A DNA stretch of 14,743 nt from positions 21,688-36,430 of the forward strand of contig DATC01000097.1 in NCBI GenBank assembly GCA_002504495.1, read 5' to 3'. The DNA is from Methanomassiliicoccaceae archaeon UBA537. GTDB lineage: Archaea > Thermoplasmatota > Thermoplasmata > Methanomassiliicoccales > Methanomethylophilaceae. The notes beneath the pieces are model-generated. The model saw only the letters and a program-made list of their open reading frames with translations, made no database searches and had not been told where the DNA came from. Shown here in pieces: positions 1 to 8,072 of this stretch (its first letter is position 1; each line of letters opens with the position of its first letter). A program made the translations under genes and the position numbers.

Positions 1-617
1 ATGCCGACCACCTTCTGCCGTTCGTCACGACCGAGGAGCGCGATGCCGCCATATCGATAGTCCAATCCATCATCGATGCCCTCGCTGAAGAAAGGTGCCC
101 CTACCGCGGCGTGATGTACGGACAGTTCATGCTCACACGGAACGGCCCGAAGATCATCGAGATCAATGCCAGGTTCGGGGATCCGGAAGCGATGAACGTC
201 CTGACCATTCTCGATTCGGATTTCGAGGACATCTGCAATCGCATGGCGACCGGGACCCTCGACGGCGATGTCGCATTCAAGCACAAGGCCACCGTCTGCA
301 AGTACGTGGTCCCCAGGGGATACGGGGTCAAGTCCGAAGCTGGGCACGAGATCTCCATCGACGAGAATGCGATTAAAGGATGCGACGCCGTCGCGTACTA
401 CGCAAACGTCGATATGAAGGACGGAAAGCTCGTCACGGGAACGTCCAGATCCGTCGGAGTCGTGGGCATTGGCGACTCGATCGAAGAGGCCGAATCCAAC
501 TGCGAGAAGGCTCTGAAGCACGTGGTCTGCGACGCGGTCTTCGTACGCCATGACATCGGAACCCGCGATCTCGTGCAGCGCAGGGTCGACCACATGAGAT
601 CCCTCCGCTCCGCATGA
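1..617 (+). CDS. purD: Phosphoribosylamine-glycine ligase (GAR synthetase), 3' part only
   Basis: The frame is open from the window's first bases (codons begin at base 3), so the 5' part of the gene lies outside; 204 C-terminal residues are visible, about half of a usual PurD. PurD joins glycine to phosphoribosylamine using ATP in purine synthesis, in the cytosol. The visible part begins with the DHLLPF stretch, followed by YRGVMYGQFML and then GPKIIEINARFGDPEAMNVL, the ATP-grasp segment carrying the conserved Glu and Asn metal ligands. The C-terminal rudiment-hybrid region follows (VCKYVVPRGYGVKS onward). The Met codon at 111 is internal, because the homology clearly continues upstream of it. 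The stop TGA at 615-617 overlaps the truA start as ATGA, so the two genes are probably co-transcribed and translationally coupled. Identity is seen in the motifs and is secure; only the start is unknown. Confidence 0.95.
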   Translation, partial: ADHLLPFVTTEERDAAISIVQSIIDALAEERCPYRGVMYGQFMLTRNGPKIIEINARFGDPEAMNVLTILDSDFEDICNRMATGTLDGDVAFKHKATVCKYVVPRGYGVKSEAGHEISIDENAIKGCDAVAYYANVDMKDGKLVTGTSRSVGVVGIGDSIEEAESNCEKALKHVVCDAVFVRHDIGTRDLVQRRVDHMRSLRSA

Positions 618-1444
618 CGGACATCGCTGTCAGGATCGCATACAGAGGGGAGGGCTTCTCGGGTTCCCAGATACAGCCCGGCCTCCCCACGGTCGAAGGA
701 ACGCTGCTCGCCTCCATCCGCAGGGTGACCGGCCTGGAGCCGGATGAGATATGTCTCCGTCTCGCCAGCCGCACCGACAAGGGTGTCAGTGCCACAGGCA
801 ACGTCGCCTCGTTCGAATCGGGAGGGGCCGACCCCCTTCCTCTTCTCAAAGCGCTCAACTCCATCCATGGAGGCGTCCTGTGCACCGCCTATGCCAAGGT
901 GGATGATTCCTTCCTTCCCCGCCATGCGGACATGCGCACCTACGAGTACGTCGCCAGAGGAACCGGACTGGATCTCTCCGCGGCGCAGGAGTGCATATCG
1001 TTGTTCCGGGGAACCCATGACTTCTCCGGATTCTGCAAGGCCGAGGGCAAGGGGACCGTCATAGACATGGTGGAGGCGAAAGCCGAAGCCGACGGTGACG
1101 GCATCGTTCTGACGTTCCGTGCGGACCACTTCCTCTGGAACATGATCAGACGCATCTCGTCGGCTGTCCTGCGTGTCGCCTCGGGCCGCCTGGACATCTC
1201 GAGGGTGCATGACGGCCTGGAGAACAGTGGCTGGTCCAACTTCGGGCTCGCGCCCGCCGAAGGGCTCACCCTCACCGATGTCAGCTACAACGACGTCCGG
1301 TTCATCCCCTCGACGGATCCGGCCCTCGCCAGAAGAAGGTCCATAGGCCTCTACGAGGCGGCATTGGACCGCAGATTCTACGAGAAGCTCCGATTCCGGC
1401 GATCCCGATTCTCGATACGACGATCCGGACAACCGATCGGATGA
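614..1444 (+). CDS. truA: tRNA pseudouridine synthase A (archaeal type)
   Basis: TruA converts uridines of the anticodon stem-loop (positions 38-40) to pseudouridine. The 276-residue protein has the family signature ASRTDKGVSATGNV, which places the catalytic aspartate at D55. Later family blocks are present: HADMRTYEYVARG, FRGTHDFSGFC, the FRADHFLWNMIRRI core helix, and APAEGLTLTDVSY near the end of the fold. The ATG at 614 overlaps the purD stop and no strong Shine-Dalgarno site precedes it, so translation is probably coupled to purD. The last 40 or so residues are strongly basic (LARRRS, LRFRRSRFSIRR) and go beyond the recognisable fold; they may help hold tRNA (inference). The stop is TGA at 1442-1444. 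All key residues I looked for are present. Confidence 0.93.
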   Translation: MTDIAVRIAYRGEGFSGSQIQPGLPTVEGTLLASIRRVTGLEPDEICLRLASRTDKGVSATGNVASFESGGADPLPLLKALNSIHGGVLCTAYAKVDDSFLPRHADMRTYEYVARGTGLDLSAAQECISLFRGTHDFSGFCKAEGKGTVIDMVEAKAEADGDGIVLTFRADHFLWNMIRRISSAVLRVASGRLDISRVHDGLENSGWSNFGLAPAEGLTLTDVSYNDVRFIPSTDPALARRRSIGLYEAALDRRFYEKLRFRRSRFSIRRSGQPIG

Positions 1445-1498
1445 TGGAGGCATTGAAGAACGGCGGACGCCTAAAAGACGCGCGCCGAAAGGGTTTTC

Positions 1499-1532
1499 GC
1501 GGGGGAATGCCCCCGCTGGGCGCTTCAGCGCC
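1499..1532. terminator. Tandem GC-rich hairpins between convergent genes
   Basis: Two adjacent inverted repeats lie where truA and the minus-strand surface operon converge. The first has arms GCGGGGG (1499-1505) and CCCCCGC (1510-1516) with loop AATG. The second has arms GGCGC (1519-1523) and GCGCC (1528-1532) with loop TTCA, and that loop contains the stop codon (1525-1527, TGA on the minus strand) of the small membrane protein gene. On the minus strand the hairpins are followed by GCGAAAACCCTTT and then a TCTTTT run near 1473-1478. Archaeal termination relies mainly on U-runs, so the short T-runs matter at least as much as the stems. The 80-base gap 1445-1524 holds nothing else I can recognise. 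The terminator role is inferred. Confidence 0.45.
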
Positions 1533-2361
1533 TGGACTTGGGCTTTCCAAAATTCTTGACGGGCTTCCTGTAGACCCAGATCATGATGATGATCAACAGG
1601 ACCACGACGAAGGCCAAGAGGATGGTCCACATCGTGTAGTCGCTGTCCCCGATGTAGAAGACGTGCTCCTCATCGAGGCCGCTGATCGACACCAGATTGC
1701 CGGAGTCGGCAGGGATCACCTTGAAGGCGTACTGCCCCTCGGCGGGAGCCGCGACCCACTTGTAGGTGACGGACACGGAACCGGCCTTGGCCAGATCGAT
1801 GGTCTGGTAGCTGTCCTCGATGGTGTTCCACTCGCCGTTCTCGCGGACGGCGAAGTAGACTCCGTATCCGGACAGGTCCACATCGGACTCGTTTGTCAGG
1901 GTGACCGACATCGACACGGGAACGACGACCCTGATATCGAAGGAGTCCTCCCTCACGAGATCCTCGGAGGGAACCTCCTTGGTCTCGCCGTCCTCGGTGT
2001 AGGAGATCTCCACATCGTAGGTGACGACGAGCCTGAGGTTGCCTGCCTCCTTGGGGGCGGTGACGGTCAGAGTCTCGGACTCCCCGTTCGTCATGGTTCC
2101 CGAGCTGGGGCTGACCCCGCTGGAGACCGTGGTTCCGGAGGAGTCGACGAGCTTCGCCTTGTAGGAGACGGAGACGCTGACGTCCTGGCGGTCGTTGTAG
2201 TCGGTGTTGTTGTACGTTATGGTGTAGTCCTCTTCATCGGAGATTCCGATGATGGACTCTCCGCTGATGTTCGAATACACCGCATCGGTCTCGGAGACCG
2301 GGACGATCAGGAGGATCGCCACCGCCGCGAAGGCGGCGGCGATCGCTGCATAGGACTTCAT
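1525..2361 (-). CDS. Secreted, C-terminally membrane-anchored protein with a CARDB-like domain, function unknown
   Basis: I do not recognise a named family for the whole 278-residue protein. Residues 1-27 form a signal peptide: Lys-2, a hydrophobic run AAIAAAFAAVAILLIV, then PVSETDA. Residues 28-240 are acidic, Ser/Thr-rich and beta-strand-like, with N-glycosylation sequons at N31, N51 and N157. The segment from about 148 to 216 (VSMSVTLTNES to AEGQYAFKVIP) looks like a CARDB/Ig-like adhesion module. A membrane helix spans about 244-264 and is followed by the basic tail YRKPVKNFGKPKSRR, which puts the bulk of the protein outside the cell. The ATG at 2361 overlaps the TGA of the upstream STT3-like gene (ATGA), so the two are made together. 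The shared layout (export signal, beta-rich outer part, C-terminal helix, basic tail) suggests the two proteins act at the cell surface as partners (inference). Confidence 0.8.
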   Translation of the reverse strand: MKSYAAIAAAFAAVAILLIVPVSETDAVYSNISGESIIGISDEEDYTITYNNTDYNDRQDVSVSVSYKAKLVDSSGTTVSSGVSPSSGTMTNGESETLTVTAPKEAGNLRLVVTYDVEISYTEDGETKEVPSEDLVREDSFDIRVVVPVSMSVTLTNESDVDLSGYGVYFAVRENGEWNTIEDSYQTIDLAKAGSVSVTYKWVAAPAEGQYAFKVIPADSGNLVSISGLDEEHVFYIGDSDYTMWTILLAFVVVLLIIIMIWVYRKPVKNFGKPKSRR

Positions 2362-5300
2362 CTGCGTGAGAACACCCCCCTCTTGCTGGCGAGCCAGAAG
2401 ATGGCGATAACGAGGAGGATCGACACTGCCAGGAGGAACCAGATTCCGCCGGGCACGGAGGACCTCTCCATCACCGCGTCGCCGCCGGAGACGGTGGTCT
2501 TTCCGGCATCGACATCCGCCGAGATGGGCTTCAGATCGAGGGTCTTGGAGGATCCGTCGAAGGAGACCGAGGCGGAGACTGCGGGAACCTCGCTCGAATC
2601 GCCCTTCTCGGAGGAGAGGAGCATGCAGGCGAGGTAGTACGTGGTCGTCTGGAGGCCGTAGACCTTCACGGTGCCGCCGACGGCGGTGGCGCAGGTTCCG
2701 TCCTCATTGAGTATGACGATGCTCCATCCGGCACCGACGGAGGCGGAGATGGTCACGTCCTTGGCGAAGACGTCCTTGTTGACGAACGTCAGCGCGTACA
2801 TGTACTGGGATGCGGAGACCTTGTCGTTGGAGGCTCCATCCTCGCCGGCTTTGGAGACGGTCATTCCGTCTGCAACGGTTCCGCCGGTGGCGGAGGGCAG
2901 GAGCTCGACGGTCTCGGTGGACGAGGCGTTGATGTCGGAGACCTCAAGGGTCATTCCGGCGGATCCGGGAGCGACGCGGGCCGCATCGTACTTTCCGGTG
3001 ACGGTCACGGAGGCGGTTCCCTTGGCGGGCACGTTCACGGAGAACGCGGAGTCGAGGGTGAGGTCGCTTCCGGCCTTGACCAGATAGGTCCTGGCGGAAT
3101 CCGTGTTGTTGGTCACGGAGATCGCGGCGGTGAGCCTTCCGTTGTCGGCGACGATGCTGTCGAGAGAGACGGTGAAATCCTTCTCGTCGTCATCGGCAGG
3201 AGCGTCGGCGGACAGCACGGAGATGTTCCTGACGCTGCCGTCCTTCATTCCGGTGAACTCGGCAGTGGCGGTGGACTCGAACTCTCCGTCTCCAGAGGTC
3301 ACATCGACGGTAGCCGTGACGGACGTCCAGGACAAGGGGAGGGTGAGGGTGTACGCGCCGTTCTCCACATCGAACACATGGGCGACGGTTCCGTTCCTGA
3401 CCGTGATATCGCCGTTGGCGTCGATTCCGACGACACCGGTGACCTTCATCTTCTCGGAAGAGGCGGTGATGTCGATGGACACGGAGGAGGCGTTCTCCAT
3501 CTCCACGTATCCGTAGGCGATCTTGTCGCCGTTCGTGCTGGTGAAGTAGTACTTGTATCCGACCTCGAGGTAGTATCCTCCATCGAACCTGTAGTGGCTT
3601 CCCTCATCCGTGGAATCCTCGTCATAGGAGACGGACTCGATCTTCACGACGTCGGTGACGTCCCTCTTCACGTCGACCTTTCCGACCTCGATGAGGTCCA
3701 GACCGACGAAGACTGCCTTGCCGTCGCTATCGACGCTGCCAGGGTAGAGGTAGGCGGTACCGTCGAAGTAGTATCCGGTGGATCCGTCGACGGTGATGTC
3801 GTACTGGCCGGGCCTCAGCTTTACAGGAGCACCCTTCTTGAGGTCAATCTCCTTGTCCTCCACATCCTCGTAGTACTCGAGCTTCATGTCGCAGGGCGCC
3901 ACGTAGTCCATGAGAGCGGCGAAGTTCTTGTCCTTGGTCTTCTCGGTATCGCTGTAGTCGCTCACCTTGTCCAGATACTCGATGATGATGGTGGAGGAAG
4001 TGGTCGCGGTACCAGAGGATACCTTCTTGGTGAGATACTTGGCGTCGAAGAGAGCGGTGTTCTTGAAGGCGCCTCCATTGAAGGACGTCTCGGCCTCGAT
4101 GCTGTCGGGGATGTAGAACACATAGGTTCCGCCGGTGCCGGTCATGGACGTCAGCACGTAGTCGACGCCGTCGTGGGTGAACGACATCTGGGCGAGCACG
4201 AAGGCCAATCCCATGTTGGAATCGCTGGTGGCCTGGTCGAACTTCAGTCCGGCCGTGACCTTCCTGCCGTCGACGAGAGAGACGTCGAGCGCGGTCTTCT
4301 CTCCGCTGACCGAGACGCTGTTCACGAAGGACACCTTGTCGCTGCCGTTGTTGGCGTAGACGGTGTAGGTTCCTGCGGGGACGTACACGGAGTACTTTCC
4401 ATCGCTGTCCGCGCCGGTGGAGATCTGGAAGTAGGAGCCGTTCAGCATGAACGTGACGGTGCCGGACTTGCCGGTAGTACCGCTCTGGAGCTTGCCCTCC
4501 GCGAGGACGGCGTCCGCAGCGGAGATGCTGACGGTCGTGGACGTCTCGTCGATCAGGCCGTAGTAGACCTTGTCTCCGACGAGCGCGTATACGGAGTACG
4601 CCATCTTCTCGGTGGCGTTGCTGACGGGCACGTCGACGACGGTGGCGCCGGACGCGGTCCTGTAGGACATCGTGCTGAACGATCCTCCGGATACGGCGAA
4701 TATGACGTCGCCGTACTGCCTGTCGAAATCGATGGTCCTCGCCTCGTAGGCGGGGATGCTGACCGACCTGTTGCCGCTGGAAGCGTTCTGGGTGGTCGTG
4801 TAGGAGCTGACCATTCCATTTCCGACGGCCACATTGTACTTGCCGGGGATGACGGTGACGACGGCCTTGCCGTCCTCTCCGACCTCGGCCGTGAACTGGG
4901 CGCCGGTGGTCTGGTTGGTGGCGATCACGATGGGAGCCACATCCCTCTTGGTGCCGTCGACGGCATCGCCGTAGACGTCCTCGACGGTGGCTGTGATCGT
5001 GTACGTCTTGGGAGAGACTGCGAATCCGACGTTCTCCCCGGGATAGACGGTGACGGTTCCGGTCGCGAGGGAGGATCCGTCGGCCCCGTTGAGGGTGTAG
5101 TCGTAGGTTCCGGGGAGCGCATCCCTGATGACGATCTTTCCGTCCGCGACATCGGCCGTGTAGGACGCGGTGCCGTTCTTCATCTCGAATCCCATAGCCT
5201 CCTGGCCGTAGACTGCGTCTCCGACGACGACCTCTCCCTCGAGATCGGCGGTTCCGACGGTCATCTTGGCGGAGGACGCGAAGTCGGAGGGAAGCATGGT

Positions 5301-7994
5301 TCCGAGAACGACGCTTCCGAGCCTGATCTCGACCCTGTAGTCCCCGGATGCGAGGACGTCGAAGGATCCGTCCGCCTTGGTGGCGGCCTTGGAGCTCAGG
5401 ACGTAGGTCTTGTAGACGTCGCTGTAGGTGTAGACCTCGGCGACGGCATTCTTGACGGGCTCGCCCGCGGAATCGACGACGGTTCCGGAGACGACATCAG
5501 AAGTAGTGCCGGTGTAGGCGAGCATGACGATGGACGAGAGGTAGTTGATGAGGCCTCCGTCGGTCTTCTGCTTCTCCATGGCCTCCCATCCGTCCATGTA
5601 CTCCCAGCCGTCGGAGGAGAGCGTGGCCTCCTTGTCGGGGTTGTACATGACCTGCCAGCTGGCGACCTCGAATCCGGCGAGACCGTATCCGGGGATGGCC
5701 TTGGCGTTGTCGTCGGATCCGTCGCTGAGCGCGAGAGCGGAGAGCTGCGCGTAGGAGCTCGAGTAGCCGCGGTCGCTGTAGGAGGGGCCGATCATGGCCT
5801 TCCAGAGAAGGGTCTCGTAGATGGCGTCGGTGTAGACGGTGGTTCCATAGTACGTGTTGTAGGAGTAGAACTGGGATGCGGCGCCGTACTTGTCGACGGA
5901 ATAGTTGGCGAAGTAGGCGATGGTGGAGAACGAGTCCCCGTCGTTGTACTGGAGGGGCAGCATCGATCCGTCGACCAGGATGTATCCGATCTTCTGGCCG
6001 GAGCGGTCGCAGATCTTGTCGTACGCGCCCATGATCTCGGAATCGTTCATAGCGGAGGTCATGGCCTCGACGGCCGCCAGGTAGACGGCGTTCTCATCGG
6101 TCATGTCGGCCCTGAGCTTTCCGTAGACGTCGGGGTTCTCCTTTATCTCCTCGACGGCCGCCGAGGGGTTCTCGATGAATCCGGAGATCTTGGAGAAGAC
6201 CTCCGAGTCGGCGAAGCAGTCCTTGAAGTCGACGTCGGAGTTGGACATCATGATGCGGATGATCATGGCGGAGACGGCGGCCCCGGTGCCGTCGGCCAGA
6301 TACATCTGGGCGACCGCAGAGGCTCCGTTCCCGTTGGAATCGGTGACCGAGGAGAATCCTCCCTGGGTCACGGAATCGTAGGCGTAGTCCATCCAGGTGG
6401 CAAGGGCTCCGTCCTTGTCGGCTCCGTCGAACTCGGACCAGACGTTGCCCATGGGGTAGCTGTCTCCGGTCTTGATGGTGAAGGACGTATTGCCGTAGAA
6501 GTAGGCGTTCTCGTCCTCGGTGTTGCTGGGCATCCCGGCATCGACAGCGAAGCTGGCGTTGGGGAGCACGACGAGGAGCGCGACCACGAGGACCGTGGCG
6601 AGGGGGAAGGGCTTGATGAGCTTCCTGAAGCAACCGGGGAATCCGGCGGCCTTGACAGAGGAGGCATAGGACCTGATGTCGGCCCTTCTGATGATTCCGA
6701 CGATGGCGGCGGAGGATCCGACCGCGAAGACGCATCCTACGACCGCAGCGTTGGCATAGCTGCTCCAGGCGATGAAGGCCATTCCGAACAGCCAGAGCAC
6801 GGTGAAGAGCCTGGAGGAGGAGCGGTCCTTCCTGACGAGGCGGTAGGCCTCGTAGAATCCGAGGCAAATCGGGAGCCACATGGTCAGCCATCCGTAGTAG
6901 GCAGCCACGTTGGACATCGAGACGCGGTCGCTGCTGAGCTCCTCCATTATGGAGGACTGGTAAACGCTGTTGCCGAAGACGAAGTCGGTGTACAGCTCGG
7001 GGGCAGCGATGCTGAGAACCGCGCAGAAGGCCACGAAGGCGATCACGAGCGCGGGGATCGTGACGATCCAGGGCTTGCTCCTGAGAGCGAGGAAGATGTA
7101 GGCGAACACGACGGAGACGACGGCGACGAGCAGACAGCCCGAGTACACCGCATCCATCAGATCCGCAGGGATGTAGTAGGCCGCGGGAACGAGCGTGCCG
7201 ACCAGGAGGATCAGGGCGTATCCGGACAGGATGCCGGAGAAGTCCTTGCCCCTGATGCGGGACACGACGATCTGGACGACCATCATGATGGCGAACAGGA
7301 CCAGGATGCTGCGGAAGCCGTTCCAAGTGAGCGCTGCGAGCGCGAGGAACAGACCCGCGATCAGAGCGTTCTTGAGGATAGCGCCCTTGGCGGAATCCTC
7401 GGAGTCGGCCGCCTTGACCATCTTGACGGCGAACAGCACGGCGAATGCCACGAGGAACGCGGCGAGGGCGTACTCGTTGCCGTTGGAGAACACGGAGGTG
7501 CTGATAGGCAGCGCGAGGAACGCATAGATCAGTGCCGCCACGACGCCTATGGTCTTGTCGTACAGCTCCTTCCCGATGAGGAAGACAGGGATGCAGGCCA
7601 GGGCCCCGAACACGGGTGCGAGCACACCGAGGGCCAGAGAGGCGCTCTCCGTCGTGCCTCCGAGGATGGAAGCCACTCCCGCCGCGATGAAGTCCATCAG
7701 CGGAGGGATGACGAGCAGCCCGCCGACGGGATAGTTGACGGAACTGTCCGTCATCGACCATGTGCCGTCGAGGATGCTTTCGATCACATGCAGGTGGTAT
7801 TGTGCGCCGGCGCCACCGGACAGTGCGAATGAACCGTCCGCTGAGACGCCGTAGGCGAACACGAAACGCAGCAGGAACGCTACGATGACGATAACGCCTA
7901 GGATGAGCGCGCACCGATGGCCGCTGAGCCATCCGTTGCCGCTGCCGGCCCCGTTCTGATCGGGGGCGGCAGACTCTTTTCCGATTTTGCGCAT
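2358..7994 (-). CDS. Giant STT3/AglB-like membrane protein with degenerate active site and large outward beta-rich region
   Basis: The 1878-residue protein has three parts. Residues about 27-482 hold roughly 13 membrane helices arranged as in archaeal oligosaccharyltransferase (STT3/AglB). Homology landmarks are HLHVIESIL (67-75), NYPVGG (87-92), IPPLMDF (96-102) and GKELYDKTIGVVAAL (141-155). Residues 490-830 resemble the AglB soluble domain, with WMDYAY at 534-539 followed by TDSNGN. Residues 834-1847 are beta-sandwich repeats: the first (834-900) is CarboxypepD_reg-like, and at least six units end in a G-x-Y strand (around 886, 964, 1053, 1210, 1398, 1548), followed by CARDB/NEW3-like units. 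A last helix (about 1849-1868) and basic tail anchor the C-terminus. Catalysis is doubtful: the first loop reads GAGAQYH (61-67) where the family has an Asp-containing motif such as N-D-P-D, the second acidic motif reads SNGNEY (170-175), and WWDYG is WMDYA. A TIxE-like SIME (348-351) remains. At least 15 sequons occur in the outer part. Shine-Dalgarno GGAG at 8005-8008 supports the ATG at 7994. Confidence 0.85.
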   Translation of the reverse strand: MRKIGKESAAPDQNGAGSGNGWLSGHRCALILGVIVIVAFLLRFVFAYGVSADGSFALSGGAGAQYHLHVIESILDGTWSMTDSSVNYPVGGLLVIPPLMDFIAAGVASILGGTTESASLALGVLAPVFGALACIPVFLIGKELYDKTIGVVAALIYAFLALPISTSVFSNGNEYALAAFLVAFAVLFAVKMVKAADSEDSAKGAILKNALIAGLFLALAALTWNGFRSILVLFAIMMVVQIVVSRIRGKDFSGILSGYALILLVGTLVPAAYYIPADLMDAVYSGCLLVAVVSVVFAYIFLALRSKPWIVTIPALVIAFVAFCAVLSIAAPELYTDFVFGNSVYQSSIMEELSSDRVSMSNVAAYYGWLTMWLPICLGFYEAYRLVRKDRSSSRLFTVLWLFGMAFIAWSSYANAAVVGCVFAVGSSAAIVGIIRRADIRSYASSVKAAGFPGCFRKLIKPFPLATVLVVALLVVLPNASFAVDAGMPSNTEDENAYFYGNTSFTIKTGDSYPMGNVWSEFDGADKDGALATWMDYAYDSVTQGGFSSVTDSNGNGASAVAQMYLADGTGAAVSAMIIRIMMSNSDVDFKDCFADSEVFSKISGFIENPSAAVEEIKENPDVYGKLRADMTDENAVYLAAVEAMTSAMNDSEIMGAYDKICDRSGQKIGYILVDGSMLPLQYNDGDSFSTIAYFANYSVDKYGAASQFYSYNTYYGTTVYTDAIYETLLWKAMIGPSYSDRGYSSSYAQLSALALSDGSDDNAKAIPGYGLAGFEVASWQVMYNPDKEATLSSDGWEYMDGWEAMEKQKTDGGLINYLSSIVMLAYTGTTSDVVSGTVVDSAGEPVKNAVAEVYTYSDVYKTYVLSSKAATKADGSFDVLASGDYRVEIRLGSVVLGTMLPSDFASSAKMTVGTADLEGEVVVGDAVYGQEAMGFEMKNGTASYTADVADGKIVIRDALPGTYDYTLNGADGSSLATGTVTVYPGENVGFAVSPKTYTITATVEDVYGDAVDGTKRDVAPIVIATNQTTGAQFTAEVGEDGKAVVTVIPGKYNVAVGNGMVSSYTTTQNASSGNRSVSIPAYEARTIDFDRQYGDVIFAVSGGSFSTMSYRTASGATVVDVPVSNATEKMAYSVYALVGDKVYYGLIDETSTTVSISAADAVLAEGKLQSGTTGKSGTVTFMLNGSYFQISTGADSDGKYSVYVPAGTYTVYANNGSDKVSFVNSVSVSGEKTALDVSLVDGRKVTAGLKFDQATSDSNMGLAFVLAQMSFTHDGVDYVLTSMTGTGGTYVFYIPDSIEAETSFNGGAFKNTALFDAKYLTKKVSSGTATTSSTIIIEYLDKVSDYSDTEKTKDKNFAALMDYVAPCDMKLEYYEDVEDKEIDLKKGAPVKLRPGQYDITVDGSTGYYFDGTAYLYPGSVDSDGKAVFVGLDLIEVGKVDVKRDVTDVVKIESVSYDEDSTDEGSHYRFDGGYYLEVGYKYYFTSTNGDKIAYGYVEMENASSVSIDITASSEKMKVTGVVGIDANGDITVRNGTVAHVFDVENGAYTLTLPLSWTSVTATVDVTSGDGEFESTATAEFTGMKDGSVRNISVLSADAPADDDEKDFTVSLDSIVADNGRLTAAISVTNNTDSARTYLVKAGSDLTLDSAFSVNVPAKGTASVTVTGKYDAARVAPGSAGMTLEVSDINASSTETVELLPSATGGTVADGMTVSKAGEDGASNDKVSASQYMYALTFVNKDVFAKDVTISASVGAGWSIVILNEDGTCATAVGGTVKVYGLQTTTYYLACMLLSSEKGDSSEVPAVSASVSFDGSSKTLDLKPISADVDAGKTTVSGGDAVMERSSVPGGIWFLLAVSILLVIAIFWLASKRGVFSRR

Positions 7995-8041
7995 TCTAAT
8001 AAGTCTCCGTCTCTTTAGAACGTGCGTCCATGCCCGAACTC

Positions 8042-8050
8042 ATATAAAAA
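8042..8050 (-). promoter_or_regulatory. TATA-type promoter of the STT3-like operon
   Basis: On the minus strand this reads TTTTTATAT, the most AT-rich stretch of the 78-base gap between the pyrF stop and the STT3-like start. Its centre is about 52 bases upstream of the ATG at 7994. With the usual archaeal TATA-to-start-site distance of about 26, transcription would begin near 8020 and leave a leader of about 26 bases, which contains GGAG at 8005-8008, ten bases before the ATG. This makes the STT3-like gene and its partner an independent transcription unit, although pyrF lies upstream on the same strand and could read through. The position and spacing are seen; the activity is inferred. Confidence 0.55.
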
Positions 8051-8072
8051 TGGTCCACAGGCTTTCTCCTTA

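Noticed and set aside
398..1630. A 410-codon minus-strand frame opposite purD and truA
   Set aside because: purD and truA carry complete family motifs on the plus strand; this frame has none.
1441..2637. A 398-codon plus-strand frame after truA
   Set aside because: It is antisense to the small surface protein and the end of the giant, has no recognisable motif, and shows the same biased composition.
3378..7832. A 1484-codon open frame on the plus strand, antisense to the STT3-like gene
   Set aside because: Its product is a low-complexity run of Gly, Val, Asp, Glu and His without any domain, as expected opposite a GC-rich gene that avoids codons giving antisense stops. The opposite strand has clear homology and membrane helices.
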